NCBI GenBank assembly: GCA_023238725.1
Contig: CM041546.1
Span: 19,521,992 to 19,585,991, forward strand
Length of the DNA stretch: 64,000 nt
Reading direction: 5' to 3'
Origin: Scortum barcoo
Taxonomy: Eukaryota; Chordata; Actinopteri; Centrarchiformes; Terapontidae
Shown here one piece after another: positions 11,924 to 26,800 of this stretch (positions are counted from its first letter, which is position 1; each line of letters opens with the position of its first letter). The position numbers and the translations under genes are program-made. The notes under the pieces are model-generated. The model searched no databases. It was not told the origin of the DNA and worked only from the letters and a program-made list of their open reading frames with translations.

Positions 11924-12912
11924 TGTTCTTTTTTTTTTTTTTACAAACTCTTTCTCTCCCCCTGAGACCCCAAAACAAGTATATAGTCAAATTATAGACA
12001 AGCCAAACATTAAATCTTCATCACCAACACTACCACAAAAATATCCAGATAATATGCATTTGTCAGCTTTGGCACAGGCTGCTGATAAGTGTAAATTTAG
12101 CTGGGTTTGTCTTTTTGTTCTTGTTCTGATATTGGCATGTCTGTCTGTCTACCCACCAATTGAACCTGAGCTTTTCCCATTGAACCCTAATATGCTATAG
12201 ATGCCTATGAATCAATGATATACTGTACATATGGACACAATCATGACTTTTCTCTCCATATAAACAGTGCTAATACAAACACACACATTAAAACATGTCC
12301 TCTGCAAAGGTCCAAGACATTTTGGCATTTGTCTTTTTTTAATGGCTTCTGGCTTTCTTTTCAGAAATTGGTAAATATACAACGGGCCTTGTGCTCCTGG
12401 TTGTAGAGTCCCACTGGCAAAGCCCTTGCTCAGTATTCACCATACTGGGATGCTTGTACACAGTCTCTGTAAATGTAGGCATAGCACCAACAATGAAGCA
12501 AGTTGTGTCTTCTGCAGCCCCTGTGTTATGGGGTTTGAGACTGACATCTGAGTCCAACAGACCAGCTGGTGAACTGCACAATAACCCGTTCTACCAACCT
12601 GTCCATCTCATGCCACATCTCAAACGTAGACTGTGCCATCAGCTGAGGGACTGCAACAGGTCACCAAGTCTCTGAAACGGCCCTGGTGAATGATTGGCTG
12701 GTTTGTGTAACCGGGACGGCAACAGATGATATCATCAGTCTGGGTATTTGAGCGGAATGGTGAGGAAGACGCTTCCTCTGGGAAAGCTGAGGACTTGAAC
12801 GCAGAGAATGAAGGGAGGGAAGGGTGGATGGATGGATGGACGAGTGGTCAGATCGACGTTCAGCCTGGATCGAATCTCTCCCGCTGCTTTTCCCTTCGTC
12901 TGTGTCGCCATC

Positions 12913-13232
12913 TCAGGGCCCGTTCTCGTTGTAGTGGAGGGAGAGGGGCCGCTCGCGCTGCACGGTGGGCATGTAGGGCCAGTTGTAGCTGGAGCCCGAG
13001 AGCAGCATGTCGCGAAGCAGCGTCTCGATGGGTGTCTTGCCCACCAGGCGAACGAAAAACAGCTGCTCGATGACCGGAGAGGAGACGATGCGCAGGGAGG
13101 GCAGGCGGAGGAGGAGACGTCCAAAGCGGTTTGGCTGGCTGGGGTACTGGTTCCTTACATACTCCTCCAGGGCGCACTGGGACTTCTCCTGGATGCTCTC
13201 CACGTGGGCAACATCTGACAACCCCATAGCAT
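12913..13232 (-). CDS. nr2f5: nr2f5 coding exon 4 (C-terminal ligand-binding domain, AF-2 helix, tail, stop)
   Basis: This exon encodes residues 299-404 and a TGA stop at 12915-12913. The acceptor is TTTCTTCTAG|ATGCTATGGG, completing the Asp codon of DAMGLSDVAHVESIQEKSQ. The exon carries the dimer-interface helices and AF-2 helix PIETLLRDMLL (366-376). NWPYM is followed by a tail of about 16 residues, TVQRERPLSLHYNENGP being its core. Nr2f1 and Nr2f2 end only a few residues after NWPYM, so the tail marks the nr2f5 paralogue. Confidence 0.95.
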
Positions 13233-16200
13233 CTAGAAGAAATCAGGAAAATATTTATGCTTATTAATAGATATATCAGAATCCTTATTATTGATATTGT
13301 GCAGTCTGATACCTGAGGCTTAGATTTTGCAAGAATTTTTCCAATATTAGACAATTTTCAGACTCAAAGTGGGGGGTTTAATGTGAAGTCTTGACCTGAT
13401 ACTCTACATGTACTTCAAATCTCATCGGGTTGATTGAAAGAGATAAACAGGAAAGATGACACAGAGGAGTAATAAAATGTAATAAAGATCTGAGCGGTTT
13501 TTTTTTTCCTTCCAAATTCCTCAAGCCAGAGAAATCTTGCTCAGACTTGAGGAAATTGAGGTTGTCACTGCAGAGATACATATCTACTACACCCCCGTGG
13601 TCTGTGTTCACAGCACACTACCGCGTTCCCTTTCCCCGCAGCTGGAGGTCATGTTCTTCCTCCCACCTCCTCACACCTCTCCTCCTGCCAGCCCCCGCCT
13701 CGGCAAAAGAGTCTTGCACAGCCGAGAGAGTGTGTAACACTGTGCGCGATACTTTTCACACCCTCTGTGTGCAGGGGAGAGCATGGGGGATTTAGCAAAG
13801 GAGGTCAGAGATGTGTGAACCCAAAACAAAGACACTTTTTACTGTACTCTGCCACATACTGTACATCCACTCTGCCCCACGGATGAACCCTCATTGGGAA
13901 GATTTTTCGATGAGGGCAATTTCTTCTCAAGCACGTTCTTTTAGTCTAAAAGCACTGGCCCATAGTTTTTAACCTGTCACCTTGCATCGTAGGTCCCCTT
14001 TGTCATCTCACACTTTGATCTGTCCCCTGAGAAAGCCCTGCCCTGCTGGGCCTCAGTTCCACATAACAAAAAAATTTAATTTACGTCATATTTTAATCGA
14101 GTGTGTCAACCCCTCCCCACCCCCAGCGGTCACTATTCTCATCATTCTGAGTGAATAATTGCTCCCACTTCAGCTGTATTTCCCTCCACTCGGGGGGGCA
14201 GATGGACTGCTTTTTTGTCAGGCCGCCATTTTGGGTCCTGCGTGACAAGGCAGTCAGTGCCTGTTTGGGATTAGCAAAGCTGTCTATGTGACTGAAACCA
14301 CTTCGCGTGCCGAAGCGACAGCTCTGTGGGCGCCCTTCCACGCCAAGCGCCGTGTTCTTTTGTCTGATCCTTGGGCACACACCGGGTCAGTGGGGGTGAG
14401 GGATCAGGGTGGCAGCACTGAGATGCCCGTTCTCTGATGTGGCTTGATGGGACTGGGCTTCATAGGGGGAGCGGAGGGAGGGGACTCAGAGGGAGGTGAG
14501 AGACGATTGGTGTTTGTCAGAGCTTGTTAGCTCATCCTATCCGGTCTGCAGGAGTCAGGTTTATTAAGGGGTCTATGTGGTGTGTGCTTGTGTGTATGTC
14601 TGTCTCCATTAAATTCATATTTCTACTTTCATATCTTTACATTTCACTAAATGAAGTGGGCCCTTTTGGTAAGACGTGCAGTTTTTGTGTGCATACATGC
14701 GGGTACATCTGCCTGCGCACAGGGAAGTCACATGGGACGCTCAGGGCTACAGGGGTTATGTAGGTCATGGCCAGGGCTGTGGAGAATCCTCCGTCTCACT
14801 GGATCCCACCATACATAATTCAACTCCCATGGTGGGGGCAGGGGTCCCGGGGCCAGGGCTGGGCTTGGGGTTGGGTTTGGGGAGCGTAGGGAGGAGGGGT
14901 GGATGACTGTTTTCAATAATAGATGGGATCATGAAGGAGAGATGGCTGATGAAAGCAAGGAAGAGAAGGGAGAGGTGGATCCACAGCCACCCACATACAT
15001 GGAGGGGAGATGCCAGCTACACATAGAGTGAATCTGACAAGCCGTGCAAGGAGGAAAAGAGGGGAAATGTAATAAAAAAAAAGAAAAAACGCAGCAAGAG
15101 ACATCTTAGTGTTGACTTCTTCACCATCCGTTTCCCTCTGGGTCACAAAGCATGATCTCTCGGTGAAGTATCCCAGACGTGACAGTATTTTGGCTGGCAC
15201 TGGAGCCCAGTGACTGTTGGGATAAACCTCAACGGGGTTTGTATATAAGCAGTATCAAAACAATGCCTATCTCATGGGTTTCCTCAAGATGTAAAACCAT
15301 TATATTTTGATTTAATCTTGTCTGCAGCTCTGTGGGGAGAACACAGAGTCACACAGTGAGCGCTCAAGTGCCCTGTTTTTTTGGGTTTTTTTTGCAAGAG
15401 CTTCGAATGCCAACAGCCATAAAAAAAACAAATCTATGGTAGCATAAAAGAATTTTCTAAGTCCCACTGACACTGATAAGAGCCAAGAGAGTGGTTTAAT
15501 TCAGGTGAGAAATCATCATCATCTTAAAAAATATAAGATTACAGATGATTCATTAATTTAAATAACACTGCAGCAGATATTGGAGGAAGCAGATCATGGC
15601 TGCTGGCTTCCCTTTTGTTACGAGGCAGTAAACATATATGTTTACTATCTCCTAACAAAAAGAGCAGTGGGTTCATATAGCATGCGTTAGTTATGTCTTT
15701 TATAAACTATGTTTCTTTTATGTATAATGTATATAACATATAAAAGTAATTCATTGGTTAGTCTTCCGTCTTTTCCCCTAAATGTTGTGAACAATGAGCA
15801 GAAATCAAAATACAGCTGAGTGAAGGAGCACCGAAAGCTAAATTCAAAGGTAAAAGCTTCACATACACGCTTACAGTTAGCTCTAGCGTAAAAGTGATTC
15901 AAGTGAGGCACAAGCAGCTATTCGCAGGGTCAATGGCAGCCTTTTACGGTATGAGAGAGCGATCAAATTACAGTCAAATTCATGGAGGGCAGAGACCATG
16001 ACTGGCTAGTGGAAGGACTGTAGCAGCAAACATTTACATATGGAGCCAATGAGACAATATCTGCTGCAGCATTCGAGGTCACGTCTCGGTCAGGCTCAGC
16101 GGAGGTGAAAAGGTTGTGGGTTAAGCACAGTTGAAGTCGGCCTTATGTGTCTGAGCTCAAATAGGATTCATGGCAGAGGAAAAAAAAAATTCTTGGCACT

Positions 16201-19200
16201 AAGCTTGTCCGAGAAACTTCCTATGTTACAGTTTAATCATCAAGTAATGGTCAGCATTTACAATCACGTTTCTATCTTGGTTCTGTTGGGCATTTCTCTA
16301 ACACAGGTTAAGCTGCTTGCATGTGCTTTGATACCCTGCAATTAAGTGTCCTTGACAATAAACTAATTAACAGAATGATCCTTTTCCAGCAGAAGTCAGC
16401 TCACGCACCCGCTAATTTCTCCATCTAGTCCTGGACAGTAGTAAAGTTACTCACAGGAGACAGGCAGTGTTTTTGACATCAGAATCTACCCATGATCCTC
16501 TAAGTCTAACTTTGTATAGAGAGAAAATATCGAGTGAAAGGCCTGTTTCCTATTAAAAATGTGTGCATCTTTAACATTCTTCTCTCAGCATAAGTACTTT
16601 AGACTGATGTGTTTTTTTTATTATTATTTTATTTTGATTTATCATTGAAAAATTCAACTTCGAGTTAACACTGTAGTTAAGCTTTATTTACAGTAAACTG
16701 TTACAAATCTGCATATATTTTTTGTAACTACCTCTTCTCCTGCCACATCAAATGATTTCTCTTTGAATTCCTTGTGCTGAGCTTTTCTCTTATAGTCAAA
16801 GCTTGTTTTGGAGAACTTGGGCTAAGTCAGGAACCATTTCCACTGTGCGACTTACAAGCCTATTTTGACTTTATGTTGTGATATTTAACTTGACTTGATT
16901 TATCTAACATGCAGTGTATAAAGTGTCTCTGACGTTCATGTCAGCAAAAATTAAATTGGAGCCATTGTCGCTAGACAGAGAAAGGTTTTACAACTTGGTA
17001 GAGCCTGGATCAGTTTGATAGAATACAAGTGGGAGTCTGAGTAGACTTTATCAAAACCCACCCAGCAATTCCATAGATTTCATATGTTTGGGTGAATCAC
17101 CATTTTTTACATTTTGATTACCCAGTCTGAGATCCTTCACCACTAGTTAAATCATGTGTCAATGTTATTTTCCAGAACTAAGACACCATTGACGTTTCAA
17201 GCAGTTTCTCTGTCTGTTTATATGGTACACAAGCTTTATTCAAACTCACCAGACGTGAAGAGCACGATGGACTTGAGGCAGGAATATTCAGCCGTGTCAA
17301 CCTGCAGGGCCTTCAGCTTCTCCACCTGCTCTTGGAAGACGCGGATGTGGTCCATGAAGGCCACCACGCGCTCTGCTGACATGGGCGAAGCATGAAGGCC
17401 TGCCGCTGCCAACAGAGGGGCCACATGAAGCGGCATGGAGCACTGGGCGGCATTGAGGACAAAGAGCTCGCTCCATGACATGCGCAACAGCGCCACCTAG
17501 GATACAGGTCATATAGAGTGGTTATTAGGGGAAGAAACAGGTCTGGATTTCAGATTTGTACAATAAGACAATTATTGTTTTTTAATCATAAATATAAAAC
17601 AAACTGATTGAACTGATTCCAGATATTTAAATGTGTTTACTGGGTCAATTCAATTTATCTTAAAATAGGAAAGTATAAAGCAACAAGAGATGCATTGAAC
17701 ATCCAGTAAGAGAAAACCACCTTTGGAGTTAGTCAGAATTTGGTCTGATTATCAAAGAGTAAATGCAAACGAGATACAGGACAGGAGCTTCATTCATGCA
17801 CAAATTCACCCGAACAAGTGACATATTCATTAATTGAAGGAAGGAGGAAGCAGGCACAACCACAAATAGCATCAAGCTCACTCAGAGCTCCTAACTAACC
17901 CCTTAACTGTCAAAAACTGATTGTAAGGATGAATCAATGTGATGAAGCTTTTATTGTCAGTTTTAAAGGTCACAAAGATTACGACGGGGTGTGACGAACT
18001 GTGTTGTGACGGGAAGAGGAGAAATATGCTTTTAATATGTAGTATGGAAACATGGTGATTTAAAAATAAAATAAATGTTGACAAAATAATGTAAAATCCT
18101 CATGGAGAAAAAGTAAAACTCACAGCAGTTCAATTCTAATTCGCATTATTTTTCTTCTTTAAGATAATTGCTCAAATTGTGTGTACGAATTAGAGATCAG
18201 AGGTAAAAAAAACTGCTAAACAATTTAATGTTTCCAGGGGAACAACTGTAATTGTGATATTTGAACCAACGATCACAAGAGGAGGTTGACAGGGCAATTG
18301 GTATACAGCCTAATATGACCTTTGTTCTCTTTCTCTTTTGAGCATTTACATGACTGCGTGTATCCCAGAAAATAGAGAACACAGAGCCAGCGGTGCAATG
18401 CTAAAGTACTTAGCAGGCAGATATAATCTACACGTTGACATGACATTAATTATATATTAATGATATTGTGCAGCTATAGTGCAACATATTTGTGATGTCT
18501 GCCAAAGGTGCATGTGAATATTTATAGGTCAGGTCATTACTCTGTGCCAAGACATGTGCGGGAATCATGTCAGGTCTATACATATTGAATGTCATGAGTG
18601 CATGCGTCTGCCTACGGTGAATGATAACAGAAAAGATTTCAAAGTGAAATATTAAATTAAAAAGTGGGCTTTTTCAATAACGTTAATAAAGGCTCAATTC
18701 TGTTTCCTTCACTTCACTTTCCACTGGTTTTGTTTAAGTGAAAGAGTCAAATATTTTCAAAATAATGGTGTCAAATCATTTTTACTGAGAGTAGTCACAA
18801 TGTAAATGTGAAAAGTGAAAAATATTAACTTGATTCAGAGGCCAATCCTCACCATTAAGTCCTAGTCCGGCACATCAACCCTCATGACGTCTATGTTAAG
18901 CAAGGCTAACCTGGCTGATAGCTGAACTCTCAGCAAGAAAGCTGATATACATATTTATCAAACATCAGACTGTTCCCTAAAAGTTGCTGGTTGGACATTT
19001 TAATGGAAACTTCAGTTGCGGTGAGTTGAAGTGTCCGACTCACCTGATCCATGAGCTGCAGATCAGGGAAGAAAGGGATGTTCTTGGCCCACTCAACGGC
19101 ACTGAAGAGCAGCCTGGCCGCAAGCTCGCAGATGTTCTCGATGCCCATCAGGTTGTTTCCCTGCATGCACTGGGCACCGTAGCGAGATGTAGGGTAGGGC

Positions 19201-20149
19201 TCGGCACGCAGCAGCAGGGAAATGAAGCCCGACAGGTAGGGCTGGCCATTGTATGGGTCAGTGCCGTTGGTCAGGTACTGTCCTGGGCTGCTCTGGGAGT
19301 TTGATGTACGTCCTCGTTGCACAGCTGATGGAAAACAAGACACATGATGATGAGAATAAAGCCTGAGTAAATCTGAACTTTTAATCCATGAATAGTTTTC
19401 CAGTGTTTCTGTTTTCTCTCTCTTTGCACATTGACAGGCTGTAAATATCTGTCATCCCGTTATTACACCTTTAAGATTTAAGAGGTCTAAAAGAGTACGT
19501 CATGCACCTAAACCTGTTCTACATCCAAACAACCTCCATCCATGTAAAGTGAACTGCAACCTAAAAGCCTGCAGGAGAAACAGATGGGAGAGGACACGAA
19601 GACAGAAAAGAAAGAGTGAAATTGGGCGTGTCAAATATGCCGGGTGGGGGGTTTACAGAATGGGGTCAAAGGGGGCGAAAAGTGTGGAGACGGGAACATT
19701 TCTCTGACTCTTAAATATGTCAGCGCTCGTCTTTTCAGTCAAGCGGTGGAAAGTGGCTGGGCCAAGGCCATTCTGTGCTGCTGTTGTGCATCAATGAGTA
19801 ATGACAAGCAGCAGCTGGTAAAGACATAACACGTCTTCACACCTACGCATGTTATGCACTCGCATATGCATCCACACATGCACACACCATACATGAATAC
19901 AGATAGTAACACCCTGCCCCCCCCTCCCCCCTGCCCCTCCTGCCCCCTCTGCTGGCAAATGGCTCAGCCTGAGGCGAAAAGGGCACGCAGAGGCCAAGCT
20001 CTCGTACACACACACTCGCACACGCACACAAATGCCCAACCCCCTCCTCCTGTGGAGCGATGATGATGCGGCGAGTGCTCAAAGGCCCATTTGGAAAACA
20101 CCTGTTCAGTCATCCCCACTGTCTGACTAATAACTCCATCTACTGTTAC

Positions 20150-20194
<45 letters not shown>

Positions 20195-23100
20195 CAATGA
20201 AAATGCAAAAAGGGAGGGGAGGGGGCATGTGTAAGGGGAAAAATGAGGTAAAAGGGTGAAATGGTGAGATAAGGTGGAGAGGGAGAGAGTGAGAGGTGAT
20301 AAGTTGAGGGGAGGGAGATTGAGGGCAGGGAGAGGGGAGAGGAGAGAAAAGGTGCAGAGTTCAATGTTTGAATATAGCCAGAGATGAGGCATCAGATAGA
20401 GAGCGCTGGTTTACATAAAGAGACAGGTGGAGGCAGGAGGTGGAGAGAGAGGGGTGAAAGACGAGGGAGAAGGAGGGGTTTGGAAAATGCTTTTCAACTC
20501 TGCATCACCTGTCGCCTCACACACAGCAGCTGTGTCAATTGGGTGCACCGTGGCACGCCTGAAAAACGAGAGGTCAAGTCACTCAAGAGCGTTATAAAAA
20601 TGCCTTTAATTCTAGCCTGTCCTCTGAGCAGAAAAAAATACCACCGCACAAAAGGTGTTGACCTCAAACTACTAGTTTTCGCTGTGAACTTGTGTCAACC
20701 TGTGTTCCCGGAACAGAATGTGGTCTCCTTTGGCAAATAGCACGGCCTCGGTGGGCTGAGCCACGAGAAGGTGTTGCCTGTCACGAAGACATTGCACAAT
20801 GGGACATTCCTCGTCACTCGCGCCCCGGCGGCTCTTGTCTTGCTTTGCGCAGGACGGCTGTCAGATTAGCCACACGTGTCTGTCTCCGCAGGATTTCACA
20901 AACCAAAGAAAATAAAACACCACTCTGAGCAGCGGGGGTGAAAGTAGTCCCAGAGCAAGGCGCTGCAATTTCCACAAAGATTACCCAGGTTTTCGGTCAC
21001 TCTGAGGCACTTTGGGTGGGGAGTGAATGACTGCTAAATCATACAGCCATGCAGTTTTGTGAAAGACTCAAATCTTCCTCAAAATTAAACGTCAATTTAT
21101 GTTAGAACATCACATAGAAGCGTTTAATGATCTGACATCCTCATTGGCACAGCCAATGTCATATGTCTCCCAAAACCCAAGTTTTATGGTCTGACTTCTG
21201 TAATAGTTAAGGTTTGGTTAGGTTTAGGCACAGACACAATTTAGTTAGGATTTGGAAAAAATTATATTGATATATACATTTGATATCAAATAAATACTTA
21301 GTTAAGTCCAGGTCAGGGGACCTTTGCCATTGTGGTTATCATAATAGAAACATGGTTAAGGTTATAGAAAAGGTTTAAAAAAACTAATATTGACTGTCTG
21401 TACGAAGGGGGAAACTTTCCAAAACTGACATTTTGTTGGGAGGACTCTTTCACTGCTCTATAATAACATACATGACTTCCTCATTTGCTCACAGTGGACA
21501 ACAGTCATAATTTCTACAGTTGCTAGAGGGCCTTGTTGCTTGCATGTGAACATTTGTCATCTTGGGGCGCTTGCTGAGAGGACTGATTCTGCCGTTTTCC
21601 TTGGGAGGGCAGTCTTGAAAGACGCCTCCCTGACTGTCCATATCTAGTATATAACGAGTATATAACCTAAAACTGTCACTGTGCCCTGGCTTGTTAATGT
21701 GTCTCATCTAAAAAAAAAATTCTCTGCCAGGTTGAAGGAACGCCTTTTTTTGCACCTCAGTAATGCATTGAATAATTTACCAAATTCATCAAAATTCAAA
21801 TTCATCAAAATTCAAGGTCGTTCCACAAATTCCACGACCTGTTGGGTCCCCGCTGCTTCTCACATCTCCGATATGTGAATTCACAGCTATTAATATGCTC
21901 TCCTATTGATTAGTGGTTAATCCTGCAGATGGTGGCGAATCTACTCGATCCACTTGACTTTTCAAAAGCCTCATTGTGGGGGTCACTCGTGGCTGAGAGG
22001 CAGAGCACTCGAGCGCTTCTGATGGAGACACATCACTCTCTGTTTTTCCTCGCCTACAGCTGGCTGACAAGACAGAGGAAGAGAGGGAAAGAAAAAGGGA
22101 GAGAGGGGTGATTACGGAAAGGTCTAAAGGAATAGAGAGAAAGACAGACAAGTGTAGGGACAGAAAGATGTAGCGTCTTGACACAGAGGAGGCAGCGAGA
22201 GAGCGAGAGAGACAGAAATGACATTAGAGAGAAACAGCTGCCTGAGGACAGAGAAAAAAGGAGAGCAGGGTCAGAGACAGAGAGACAGAGAATAAAGGGG
22301 GGATGGGAGTATAAAGTCAGATTTGGGTGTCTGCCATAAGCTGTTTCCTGTGTTTTAATTGGTGCACCGTGGCTTACCGTAATGTAATTGACTGAGCTTG
22401 TCATCTGACATTAAGAGGGGGAAAAAATCCAAGGAATTTAGTTATATACAGTTATTTCTCTCTGCAAATCTGATACCAAATTAGGGCAAAAAAGGCACAA
22501 AAAAGACCTACAAATCCCTAAAACCCAAAACAGAACAGCATCCTGTGTAGGTAGGGCACAAAATGAGGGCACGAGAATGAGGGAGGGCAGGAAAGTGCAT
22601 GCAAACAGAGGTACCATGGGACATTTCAGCTGCGACTTTCAAAATGCCACTTCAGCAAATGGCAGCTGGCAGAGTGCACAGTTCGCTGCCTGGCTGCCCT
22701 GGATTAGCCTCTGGGTCAGACTGTTAGTGGAATTACAGCAGCTAAATACAATTAAGGCCTATCAACATTTGGACTAAAAGGTCACCATGCCGGGGCAACA
22801 CAGACGCATTATAGATTTGGCTCAGTCTAACAGTTGCGTTTAATAAGTAGCTTTTCCATTTCTAAAGCTTCCATCGGCGAGAGAAAAATAAACGCATCAC
22901 CCTGCATGAACCCGGGCCTGTGTCTCCACATCACATCATGCCACAGCTGACCTGAGCATGCGCAAGTGTGAGAGAGCTTTACAGCGTTAGAATATTCTGC
23001 AATGCCACAATGAATGAAGAATGAAAAACATGTGGTTATATAGCTACAAAAAGTGTTTTATCTGCTGAAAAAACATTTGGAAAATAGTTTTTGTGTGTTT

Positions 23101-23828
23101 GCCTATATGTGTGTGTGAGAGTGATCCAGCTCAGAGGGCAGTGTGTGATGTGACACCTGGGTAATATCCATGTGGCTCTCAAAGTTTTATTTTGGCCCTG
23201 AGCTTTGACCTGCAGGTCACTGTTCTGCGGCAGGGCAAAACTCCCAAAGAGAGCCAGATAGGAGCGGAGAGGAGGTAATGTGTAAACCAGGAGAGAGTTA
23301 GAGATAAAGAGAGTAAGAGACTGACGCACAGTGCGATACGACTGAACAGAGAGCGTTAGGGAAGCCTGTATTGTCATGATAGATAAGCGCATGTTACTGG
23401 TATTTTTTTGTTCTGAGACGATCATATATCATTTATTAATCAAACAGCAGGCTGTTAAGTGGTGGAAAGGATATGAGACGTGCAGATACTGTGGACTGTG
23501 GCTTCAAAGAGTCTGGTTGAGTCCATGGTACACAGTATTTGTCGTGTTGTGCAAGAGCAGGGTTTCATGATGGGCCGAGTTTTTTTTTTCTGTTGATTCT
23601 ACAGAAACATTTAGTGCTGCCAGAGAAAACATTAAAATGTAAAAATTAAAAATCAATACAACTCTAGTTGTGTTTAGCACTTCCAACTCTCCAGACAGAC
23701 CCAGTTAGAGAATGGCTGGTGAACATAGTGTAGCAATTAGCAGCTAAAGAGCCACACGTATCCCTCAGGAGTCAATGGAAAGAAAAAGTTAGCTAAGTAA
23801 AAAAAGTCTTGTGGAACTTGTGGAAATA

Positions 23829-23870
<42 letters not shown>

Positions 23871-26800
23871 ACAAAATATATCAGTGTTGTGGTCACGACT
23901 TGTTTCCAACACCCCCAAGTGGTTAAAAATCAGCTGTTGAACATTTAAAGATACTGTTGCAGTGTATTGGTACTAGTTACTAATATAAAAGTAAGTGAAG
24001 TGTGGGCCTGGGTATCTTTGTGGAGAAAACACTGGTTTAATGGTACAAAAGGTGTGCCATAGTGCAGAGATGGCTGAGTGAAACACGTAAGAGAGAGTTT
24101 AATGCTGCTTAAAATTCTTAACTATTGCACACCACTGAAGGGAAACACAGTATTGAAGAATATAAAAATAGAAGTAGAGAAATAGAGCGTAGCAAAATGG
24201 ATATTCGCTCACATAAAAGTGTCGCTCAGTACAACTTTACTACTGTCTTCCCCCACATAGATATGATCAAGAATAAGCCATCTGCATGCCGAAAGAGGGC
24301 CGATGCTGTCCCCAGTTGAGTGTCAAACATGAAAGAGCGGAGGTATGCGGCCAACGTGAGAGAGGCACAACAGAGCGAGACAGCGCAGGAAAACCAGAGG
24401 CAGTGCAGGGAGCAGGAGGGAGGGAAAACAGTGACACAGACAGAGAGAGACAGAGACATGGAGGGCAGAGGAGCTTTGCGTGAGGATGTTTGGTAGCTCT
24501 GCTGCGTGGATGCAGTTGCCTCAGTCTCTCTGTCTCTCAGACTTTGATGAGGCAGTTTCTGCATTAATTAGTAAACCAAATTCACCCCGCACTCAGTGAC
24601 TCTGACTCACTCTATCCTTATTTACACTTACATCCCCCCTCCCGCCCTCCTCCTCTTTATTTACCACACAGTGGGCCACAGCAGGACTAAGTCTTTTCTG
24701 TGAATTTAGCCTTTGGATAAACACTTAGCTGCCTGGTTTTATCACTATTATTTCAGCCTGTTATTATCAGTATACAGTAAAAATATGATTTGATTATAAG
24801 TTAATGGTAAAGCATCCTTTGTGCTGAAGTTACCTTTACTTCACCAAATATCTTTACAATGAGGAATACATTTAAAGGGCCAGTTCATCCAAAACATATA
24901 GTACACTTCAACTTATCCTTATTGGTATATATATTTGTAACTATGTCAGTATTTTTGGTGTGATTAGTTTGAGATTATGAGATATCTGCCACCGAGACAT
25001 CTTCTGACACACACACACACACACACACACAGTCATTGGTCTGTGTTGCAGTTCAAAGTTTTAGCTTCATATTAAGCTATTTCAGTGGGCAGATTCTGTG
25101 GTTGAAGTGAATTCCTTCCGTTTTAATATGACCACACAAAAAATAACATATTTCCACATTTACTGCCAGCGTTACTCAACTTTTTGTTTGTATTGGGGAT
25201 GGCCGGCACCAGTCTCAGTGGCAGATCTCAAAACCTGAGCAAGTAAAAGCAAAATGAGCACATCTGCATGGCTGGAAAGTAGAAAAGGAGTGAGTGGGAA
25301 AATTTGCTTTTTGGTGGAAATGTGTGTGAAATTACTCTTTAATAATAAAAATGTGGTCATAGAGGAACTTCCATCATATTTGAAGTGGAAGACATGACTG
25401 ACCAAAGTCCCACACATATAAGACAGCTGAAGTGTATTTCAGCTGTTGCTGGAACACTGTGGCTTCCTCTGCCCTTTTTCCACCTACTACTGCCATTGCT
25501 ATTGTAACACTTACACTCAGAGAGCACGGATAAGATAATCAACTGCACGCCTGAAATATAAATGTGCACATATTCCCAACTGTGCTGTATTAGAGAGCGA
25601 ATGCATGGCAGACTGAAGGAGAAGGCTTGTAGGGGGTTAATGCTCCCGACTGACAAATGTGTCTGACAAATTCTGCGCCTCTTTCGAGTGTGTGTTATTA
25701 CAAGTGACCCAAGTGACACCACAAAAAACAGGTTGAGCCACTGAAGTCACAAGAAAAACAGTCCAGAGACAGTCCATGTGTTCAAGTGACTGGGGAAGTT
25801 TGTGCTACGTTTAAATCCGTCACATTAGTGATGCAGCAGGATGTGCAGAAGAAAAAGGAATCGCCTTCACAGTTAACAGGTCATTATGTTATACTGTGAC
25901 ATAAAGCCAGCTCACCTTGCGTCCAAAAGCATTAAAAAGCAGCGCCACTCATCTATTCACCCACACGCCCTCATGTAACATTGAAGTTAGCCTTGGAGAT
26001 AATGTCAAGTGCTCCAGTGTATCACTTTAATGCAGGCTGGACAGTGTTAACAATGTGTCAATGGGAGCCATTTTCCTCTGAGAGGCCTCTGTTAATGACT
26101 TAGCCTGTGAGTGTGGTAACAGAGGTTAAGTATTTTGAATTTGTCAATAGCTAAATTATAGGGATAAGTAAAGGTTTTCGGAGCCAAAGGAGGCTGGACT
26201 GCAGTGTTTTGGTGGTAAATTGCACTCCATGTCCCCCTTACAAGCCCACTGTGGAGTATGGATTAGTCACTACACGACGTCTGTCGTTAGTGCAGCAATG
26301 GGGTATTTACTCACTGGAGAGGCCCCGGCCAGTTCATACATTTGGACTTTGACTTGAGCCTGTCTGTTATTAATGTTTTAGTTTTGGTTGACCTATATTT
26401 TCCGCTGCAATATGGGTCAGAGGAGGCAGCAGACGCCCCACTACGCGTGTTGAATGTGGGTATTCCAGATTCCGGTGCTACACATGGATGCTGAGACTAT
26501 TTACCATCACCACACTCCACTAGGTCTGCTGTCTGCATGTGTTTGCTGTGCTGCTAGCCGCCCAGGTGACACATTAGACAAGATGACATTATAGTTCTCT
26601 GTGCAGACATCCATCAGTGCAGTAAACTACCAAACGTATTTCACTTCTCAGTGCAGTCAATAGCTCGTCCTGGTGGGCTGTTTGAAAATTAAAACATTCA
26701 CTCCAGTTCAAAGGAACTGTCAGGCTGATTCTCTTTGGCTCTTCACTTCCTATTCAGCCTAGAGAGTGCGCTGACAGAGAAACAAGCGGAGGTTCTGTGT

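Larger units (their letters stand above)
11031..12912 (-). other. nr2f5: Probable nr2f5 3' untranslated region
   Basis: The stretch after the TGA has no recognisable coding capacity on the minus strand and runs about 1.9 kb to an AATAAA. It contains an A-rich tract at about 11929-11942 in gene sense, a perfect 18-base palindrome at 11571-11588, and an earlier AATAAA at 11918. The extent is inferred from the signals only; no transcript evidence is available. Confidence 0.5.

Noticed and set aside
12735..13354. Several long frames on both strands over exon 4
   Set aside because: They are other-frame shadows of the nr2f5 C-terminal exon, and only the frame ending at 12913 shows receptor homology.
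21985..22030. Sequence GTGGCTGAGAGGCAGAGCAC resembling a tRNA or SINE A-box
   Set aside because: No matching B-box, cloverleaf or SINE tail follows, so a tRNA or tRNA-derived SINE is not supported.
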